Positions 59,707 through 64,000 of a stretch of DNA of 64,000 bases are shown here, in pieces. Position 1 is the first letter of the stretch; each line of letters opens with the position of its first letter. Made by a program: the position numbers and the translations under genes. Origin of the DNA: Pseudoselenomonas ruminis (lineage in GTDB: Bacteria > Bacillota > Negativicutes > Selenomonadales > Selenomonadaceae); assembly GCF_008271295.1 (NCBI RefSeq), contig NZ_VTOY01000003.1:1-64000 (forward strand). Reading direction: 5' to 3'. The notes under the pieces were generated by a model. That model was not told where the DNA came from, did no database searches, and saw only the letters and a program-made list of their open reading frames with translations.

Positions 59707-60483
59707 ATGGACAAGGAACAAATCATCATGAAGATGAAGGAAAACAAGGGAAAGACAACGTTTATCGTTATCCTGTTGCTGTTATTGCTCTATAGTATGA
59801 CATCAGATAGCAGCAAAAGTGCTTCAGCAGATGAAAAGGATATGCCCTATGGCTATCGGACTATGAATGATTTGGGGAGTGAGCCCCGTGGCAAAGAAGA
59901 CAACGCAGCGATAAAGCCACCCGCTTACTCTGCGCTGGAGAGAAAGGTGAAAGCCTGTATCGGATTTGATATGTCAAATCCGTCGGGGAAGCTTTATGCA
60001 ACGGCGGATGTCAAAGATAAGCTAGAACTGAGCATCAGGAAACCTGCAACTTATGCTTCCAAAGTGGTAATCAGAAACATACGCCCCAACAGTGCTATTC
60101 TGGGAAGTGCAGAAGGATATATATGGATTGAGGTCCTAAGACCCTTTGGCGAGGGGAGAGGTGATTCGTTCAGTGTAGGGGCAAGTAGTACCACTAATGG
60201 CACAAATAATTTTTGGACGACAATTTTTTATGATAGGCTGACAGCCAAATATGATGGAGAAAAACAGCTTGAAATACCAATGAAGGAACGTCACCAATGG
60301 GCAAGCATTCCCTATGATGGGCAGGTGATAGGTGAAATCACGCCTGATTCCTTTATCAAGATAAGCTATGTAAACGCGGATGGAAAGGTCGAAAAAAATG
60401 TTACCACTAAGCAGAAAGCAATTGCCTTTAGGGTTGAGACGGGGGATGGCCTGATGAGTGGGTTGGTTGATTTTTACCGTTGA
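59707..60483 (+). CDS. Membrane-anchored protein of unknown function
   Basis: The 258-residue product begins with a basic segment, one helix (about 16-33, TTFIVILLLLLLYSMT) and an extracytoplasmic domain rich in beta strands (IWIEVLRPFGEGRGDSFSVG; HQWASIPYDGQVIGEITPDS). No family is recognised. GGAGTG precedes the chosen ATG; a start 18 bases earlier is in frame. It follows the lipoprotein gene by 44 bases. Confidence 0.7.
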   Translation: MDKEQIIMKMKENKGKTTFIVILLLLLLYSMTSDSSKSASADEKDMPYGYRTMNDLGSEPRGKEDNAAIKPPAYSALERKVKACIGFDMSNPSGKLYATADVKDKLELSIRKPATYASKVVIRNIRPNSAILGSAEGYIWIEVLRPFGEGRGDSFSVGASSTTNGTNNFWTTIFYDRLTAKYDGEKQLEIPMKERHQWASIPYDGQVIGEITPDSFIKISYVNADGKVEKNVTTKQKAIAFRVETGDGLMSGLVDFYR

Positions 60484-60502
60484 GAAAGTGAAGGGATGCA
60501 TA

Positions 60503-61207
60503 ATGAAAAATTGGCTGTTGGTGCCACTGTTTGTACTGCTGGCCTTCAGTGTGATAGGTTGTGGCTCTGAAAAAAGCATTCTTGATGGCTTTGAAAAGCC
60601 GGACAAAATCATAGAGGCCATAAATAAAAACTTCGATAGTGAAGACCAGAAGTTAAGCAAATTTAGCACGGAATATAATCCTGTATGGCGTATGTCAAAC
60701 GGTTTTCAGCTTAGCATGGAAGAAAACTCTTATAGACAGGGCATAGCCTTGGTCCTCTGCTATGACGCTGAAATCCTGGATGGAGAGACTGCGGGCAGCA
60801 TACTGAACAAGATCATGAAAAGCATAATGAAAGATGATGCGTCCAAAGCAATTCAGCAGTTGCAGCTGGGTAATGATGAGAGCCAGGAGGTTGAGGCTGG
60901 GGAGTACATTCTGCAAAAAGTTTCCATTAAAAATCTCCGCATCGATCCTGATGAACCATCAACCTTTGATTTGCCAGTGACGTTCGTGCGTATCCAGAGA
61001 AAGTTTGACGCAGCAGCTTATAAAAAAATGACGGGCTATGATGGCAAGCCTGATGCGTATGCCACGGAAGCTGCTTCCTTGAAGGGCTTGGAAGAAATCA
61101 TCCGCCAGGATTCCGTATTGAAAGAGGCTGCCGATTATTTCCGAAAGGAAGTAAAACAGGAAGGTGTGGAACCATCACATTTGGATCTGCTAAAAATTGC
61201 ACAGTAA
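60503..61207 (+). CDS. Lipoprotein of unknown function
   Basis: The 234-residue protein has a signal peptide with lipobox VIGC (Cys near 20). The mature part is mostly helical, with many Asp, Glu and Lys and the stretch VTFVRIQRKFDAAAYKKMTG. No domain is recognised. GTGAAGGGATG lies upstream. The gene begins 19 bases after the preceding one, so they share a transcript. Confidence 0.72.
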   Translation: MKNWLLVPLFVLLAFSVIGCGSEKSILDGFEKPDKIIEAINKNFDSEDQKLSKFSTEYNPVWRMSNGFQLSMEENSYRQGIALVLCYDAEILDGETAGSILNKIMKSIMKDDASKAIQQLQLGNDESQEVEAGEYILQKVSIKNLRIDPDEPSTFDLPVTFVRIQRKFDAAAYKKMTGYDGKPDAYATEAASLKGLEEIIRQDSVLKEAADYFRKEVKQEGVEPSHLDLLKIAQ

Positions 61208-61265
61208 ACTTGATGGCTGATTGATAAGGGGAAAATGTTCGCAATTCATACGAGGAGGTATGAAA

Positions 61266-61604
61266 ATGAGTTTACTCAAAAAGTTTGTTGTTACCACGAT
61301 GGCAATAGTAACATTATCATTCGTTTGTATCCCTTCAACATCATTTGCATATGAAGTTGAAATTAATGTTCCTAATGAAGGTCAATTTTGGATAGAAAGC
61401 AATAGCATAAGATGTGACGATGGCATATATTCTGCAGCAGTTTTCTATTTTGGTCATGATTTGGTAGGTACATGGAAATATTACCAAGAAGGAGAAAAAT
61501 GGTATGTTCAACATCCAGGTACGGGACCTAATTGGTATTTAATTCCATCAAATGATACTACATCAAATAAGTATATTTTGAATGTAATTTTGAGCTTTAT
61601 CTAA
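61266..61604 (+). CDS. Small exported protein of unknown function
   Basis: The 112-residue product has a signal peptide ending near SFA (28). The mature 84 residues are rich in aromatic residues (GTWKYYQEGEKWYVQHPGTG) and should form beta strands. GAGGAGG is seven bases before the chosen ATG; a second ATG six bases upstream is too close to that site. No family is known to me. Confidence 0.7.
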   Translation: MSLLKKFVVTTMAIVTLSFVCIPSTSFAYEVEINVPNEGQFWIESNSIRCDDGIYSAAVFYFGHDLVGTWKYYQEGEKWYVQHPGTGPNWYLIPSNDTTSNKYILNVILSFI

Positions 61605-61650
61605 AAATGTATGTTTGACCGTGCTGTAACCTATAGAGGAGGTTAATAAA

Positions 61651-62034
61651 ATGAAGAAAATCGTTTTTTTTATGATGATGGTGTTAGCTTGCTTTGTGGG
61701 ATTTAGCGGAGATACAAAATGCGATGCAAGTGCAAATATTAAATTCCAGGCTACGAATGTTTATTTATATAATGGGCAGTCTGTTATTGAAGGAAACTTT
61801 TACAATGAAGGGGATAGCGGAGCTACTGTTACAACTGTAAAGCTAAGTTTTACAGCCTCTGATAAGGCCGGAAATTATGTTTTTTCTGATTCAGGTTTGT
61901 TCTCTGGTGTAAATGCCTGGGTTCCTGCTTATGGCACAACAGCCTGGAGTTTTACTATTAATAATTCAAACACCCCTGGTTATGCTGGCACAATAAAATG
62001 GCATATTGATGCTGATGTACGTTTTAGTTACTAA
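61651..62034 (+). CDS. Small exported beta-rich protein, SLAP-like
   Basis: The 127-residue protein has a signal peptide (core FFMMMVLACFVGFSG). The mature domain has alternating strands with IEGNFYNEGDSGATVTTVKL and FTASDKAGNYVFSD, which resembles the SLAP/extracellular Ig-like domains of Firmicutes. AGAGGAGG precedes the ATG. The function is unknown. Confidence 0.7.
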   Translation: MKKIVFFMMMVLACFVGFSGDTKCDASANIKFQATNVYLYNGQSVIEGNFYNEGDSGATVTTVKLSFTASDKAGNYVFSDSGLFSGVNAWVPAYGTTAWSFTINNSNTPGYAGTIKWHIDADVRFSY

Positions 62035-62175
62035 ATTTTGGTTGAGAGCCCTCAAAAAAAGAATCAATTTTGCAACGTCTATCTATAGTGGAGTATATAT
62101 GAAAGTGACTTCATTCATAATGGTGCCGTTAGGGTATGTGCATCATTCAATATAATGTTATACGGGGGAAATGTT

Positions 62176-62724
62176 ATGTGGTGTAAAAAAAGTTTTTTTG
62201 TGGTGTCTTTTATTATTTCAATGTTAGTGATGTCTGTATGTTCAGCTCAGACGTTTTATAGTGCTGACAAAAGGGCTTCTTTAGTTGCTCCAGATGAGTA
62301 TGTACTTGCTACAGAAAACGATGGCATGACCATTATAAAAATACAAAATAATCAAAAAGATATAGTCATTACGTTTTATGTGAATACTACAAGGTTTGAT
62401 TATAGTACATTAAAAGATGTTCCCACTGAGGGGCGAAAAGAAATATCAGAAGCTTTGTTGGATAATATAGTTTATAATTTCACACAAAAAGGTTATATCG
62501 TGTCTTTGCATAAACCTGAAATTGATGACCATTTTATTATGATAGCCCTAGACTGTGCTAAGAATAATAAAGATTATATTTTATCTGCAAATAGTTTTAT
62601 AAAGGACAATTATTTATTCGGTTTATCCATCTGGGCTCCAGCAAGAGAAAATCTTGACGAGGCTTTTGCTATCATGGGAACATTAACGATTGATGGAGTA
62701 CCACTTGAAAATTGGATTCCTTGA
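62176..62724 (+). CDS. Exported protein of unknown function
   Basis: The 182-residue product has a signal peptide ending near CSA (24). The rest, beginning QTFYSADKRASLVAPDEYVL, has the pattern of a small alpha/beta domain with LSIWAPARENLDEAFAIMGT near the end. It recalls the PsbP-like or DUF1795-type exported folds, but this is not certain. GGGGGAA lies six bases before the chosen ATG. Confidence 0.68.
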   Translation: MWCKKSFFVVSFIISMLVMSVCSAQTFYSADKRASLVAPDEYVLATENDGMTIIKIQNNQKDIVITFYVNTTRFDYSTLKDVPTEGRKEISEALLDNIVYNFTQKGYIVSLHKPEIDDHFIMIALDCAKNNKDYILSANSFIKDNYLFGLSIWAPARENLDEAFAIMGTLTIDGVPLENWIP

Positions 62725-62811
62725 GTTGAATGACCAGACAAAATGGTGCAGCATTCATTCAAACTCTGATAACATCAACAACTGTCTCAGTTTGAATAGG
62801 TGAGAGGAAAG

Positions 62812-63720
62812 ATGTACTGGTGGACAAGAAATATATTGAGGAAATATTGTCTGACAATAACGATTATTGTTGCTGCTTTTGTATGGAGTGGTAAGCTTAG
62901 TGTTTATTCTTATGCAGAGGCATTTGGTCAGGTGGAGGATAACTGGCTGATTTATTGGTATATTTGTGGCTCTGACCTGGAAACGGAAAATGGATGGGCT
63001 ACTGATGATTTGATTGAGCTTACGAAAGTAAAGCTTCCACCTAATGTCAGGGTGGTTATACTTACTGGTGGAGCCAGAAATTGGCAGAATGACATGGTGA
63101 AGCCGGGGGAGCTTGGCGTATATCTATATGATAGTAATGGAATTAAAGAATTAAGTCGATGTGCAGAAGAAGATATGGGGGCCGCCGAAACATTGGAGAG
63201 CTTTTTATCTTTAGGTAAAGCGGCTTTTCCTGAGGAGAATTTACGTCGGGTCTTTGTTTTTTGGAATCATGGCGGCGGCAGTGCTGGAGGAGTTTGTCTG
63301 GATGAGCGTACCGGCAACGTCCTCAGCCTTAATGAAATCACTGACACATTTGCTAAGGTCTATGGCACTTCGGAGGCTAAACCGCCATTTGAAATGGTTG
63401 GTTTTGATGCATGTCTTATGGCTACTTATGATACGGCAAATGCCTTAAAAGGAATCTCCCGCTATATGACGGCCTCCGAAGAAACAGAACCGGGCAATGG
63501 CTGGGATTATACCAAATGGGTTGGTACTTTAGCCAATAATCCTTCCATGGATGGTGCTGAATTAGGAAGGGTTATCTGCGATAGCTATATGAAGGGGTGT
63601 AGAGAATATGGGACGGCTGATAAGGCCACTTTGTCGGTAATTGACATAAGTAAGATTCCTGCCTTGGGAAAGGCTTATGAAAACTATGGAATAGAAGCCT
63701 TAAAGCTAGCTTCGAATAAT
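62812..63720 (+). pseudogene. Clostripain (C11) family protease, truncated by an IS3 element
   Basis: Clostripain-type cysteine proteases cleave after basic residues. The frame keeps a signal anchor (about 14-35), NWLIYWYICGSDLE (typical start of the domain), the catalytic His at 153 in FWNHGGGSAGG and the catalytic Cys at 201 in GFDACLMATYD. It then runs into the IS3 end TGTAGTGACC at 63719, after ALKLASNN, adding only a few foreign codons before a stop. About 303 native residues remain of a protein that is usually longer. The catalytic pair is intact, so residual activity is conceivable. AGAGGAAAG precedes the ATG. Confidence 0.82.
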
Positions 63721-64000
63721 GTAGTGACCCCATAAAGTTAGACCTTACCGGTAGTAGCAATTATTTGCTGCTACCGTTTTTTTATGCTGCGGCATGACGT
63801 AAACGGTAATCTACTGGGCTGAGCCACCCCAGCTTAGCTTTGATTCTGTGCTTATTGTAGTATGTGATGTAATGCCGTATAGCTCGTTCAAGTTCTTCGA
63901 AGCTGTGATAGGTATGCCCATAATAGATTTCCTGTTTTAGCAGGCCAAAGAAATTTTCCATCACGCTATTATCTAGACAGGTGCCTTTGCGAGACATACT
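63719..64000 (-). mobile_element. End of an IS3-family element, running out of the window
   Basis: The terminal repeat TGTAGTGACCCCATAAAGTT starts the element. A terminator stem (CGGTAGTAGCAA with TTGCTGCTACCG) sits just inside. The transposase reads leftwards and its beginning lies beyond the window. Confidence 0.88.
63782..64000 (-). CDS. IS3-family transposase OrfB, C-terminal part
   Basis: The visible 71 residues are the end of the IS150-type integrase: MSRKGTCLDNSVMENFFGLL, then GHTYHSFEELERAIRHYITYYN with the catalytic Glu in the first part, and KLGWLSPVDYR. The true start is outside the window. The frame is intact as far as seen. Confidence 0.9.
   Translation of the reverse strand, partial: SMSRKGTCLDNSVMENFFGLLKQEIYYGHTYHSFEELERAIRHYITYYNKHRIKAKLGWLSPVDYRLRHAAA

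Overview
The window looks like chromosome from an anaerobic, diderm Firmicute of the Negativicutes type, most like Selenomonas. This is inferred from the protein repertoire: a TenI very close to the Bacillus enzyme, a LytR-CpsA-Psr protein, a YesM/YesN-type two-component pair, many lipoproteins, a TPP riboswitch in Firmicute layout and AGGAGG-type ribosome sites. No rRNA or tRNA gene was seen, so the genus is not proven.

Layout. 1-16.5 kb holds housekeeping and signalling genes: an HD-GYP protein, an LCP cell-wall enzyme, an ABC-F ATPase, RecD2, an OmpR-type two-component system divergent from a His-rich exported peptide, ManA, a MATE pump, an NhaC antiporter, a lactate/malate-dehydrogenase family enzyme and an aldose-epimerase-like protein. 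A short RNA locus near 16.6-16.9 kb resembles a type I toxin. 17.1-23.7 kb carries an ABC importer of the AfuA/FbpA superfamily followed by a YesM/YesN sensor-regulator pair. 23.8-29.4 kb carries a NiaP-like MFS transporter, an exported SGNH hydrolase, an anchored unknown protein and a chemotaxis receptor.

29.5-50.6 kb is a sulfur island and the most interesting part. It runs from sulfate uptake (Sbp-CysTWA), through ATP sulfurylase (CysDN) and an AprAB-like APS reductase, to a siroheme sulfite reductase. The sulfide appears to be loaded on a sulfur-carrier protein by an E1-like enzyme, with a JAMM protease to trim the carrier and a MetY-family PLP enzyme to use the thiocarboxylate. That gene set matches the HcyS/HcyF/HcyD/Sir/MetY homocysteine pathway described in Wolinella. 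Around it lie thiS-thiG-thiH-tenI under a TPP riboswitch (no thiF), serine acetyltransferase, a lone amino-acid-binding lipoprotein, homocysteine methyltransferase and a YeiH-type exporter. Two copies of an unrecognised RNA leader, two further attenuator-like leaders and a shared palindrome in three promoters suggest that the island is co-regulated by elements I cannot name.

50.6-54.7 kb holds unrelated small genes (TRIC-type channel, gamma-carbonic anhydrase, unknowns). 54.7-58.7 kb is an insertion-sequence graveyard: an IS5-type element with matching 16-bp ends, broken by an intact IS256-family element with an 8-bp target duplication and by an ISLre2-like remnant. 58.8-63.7 kb is an AT-richer run of seven exported proteins or lipoproteins in one direction, ending in a clostripain-type protease cut off by an IS3-family element that leaves the window. 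A 12-bp palindrome, TTGAC(CG/AA/TT)GTCAA, is scattered through the window and forms four tandem copies inside tenI.
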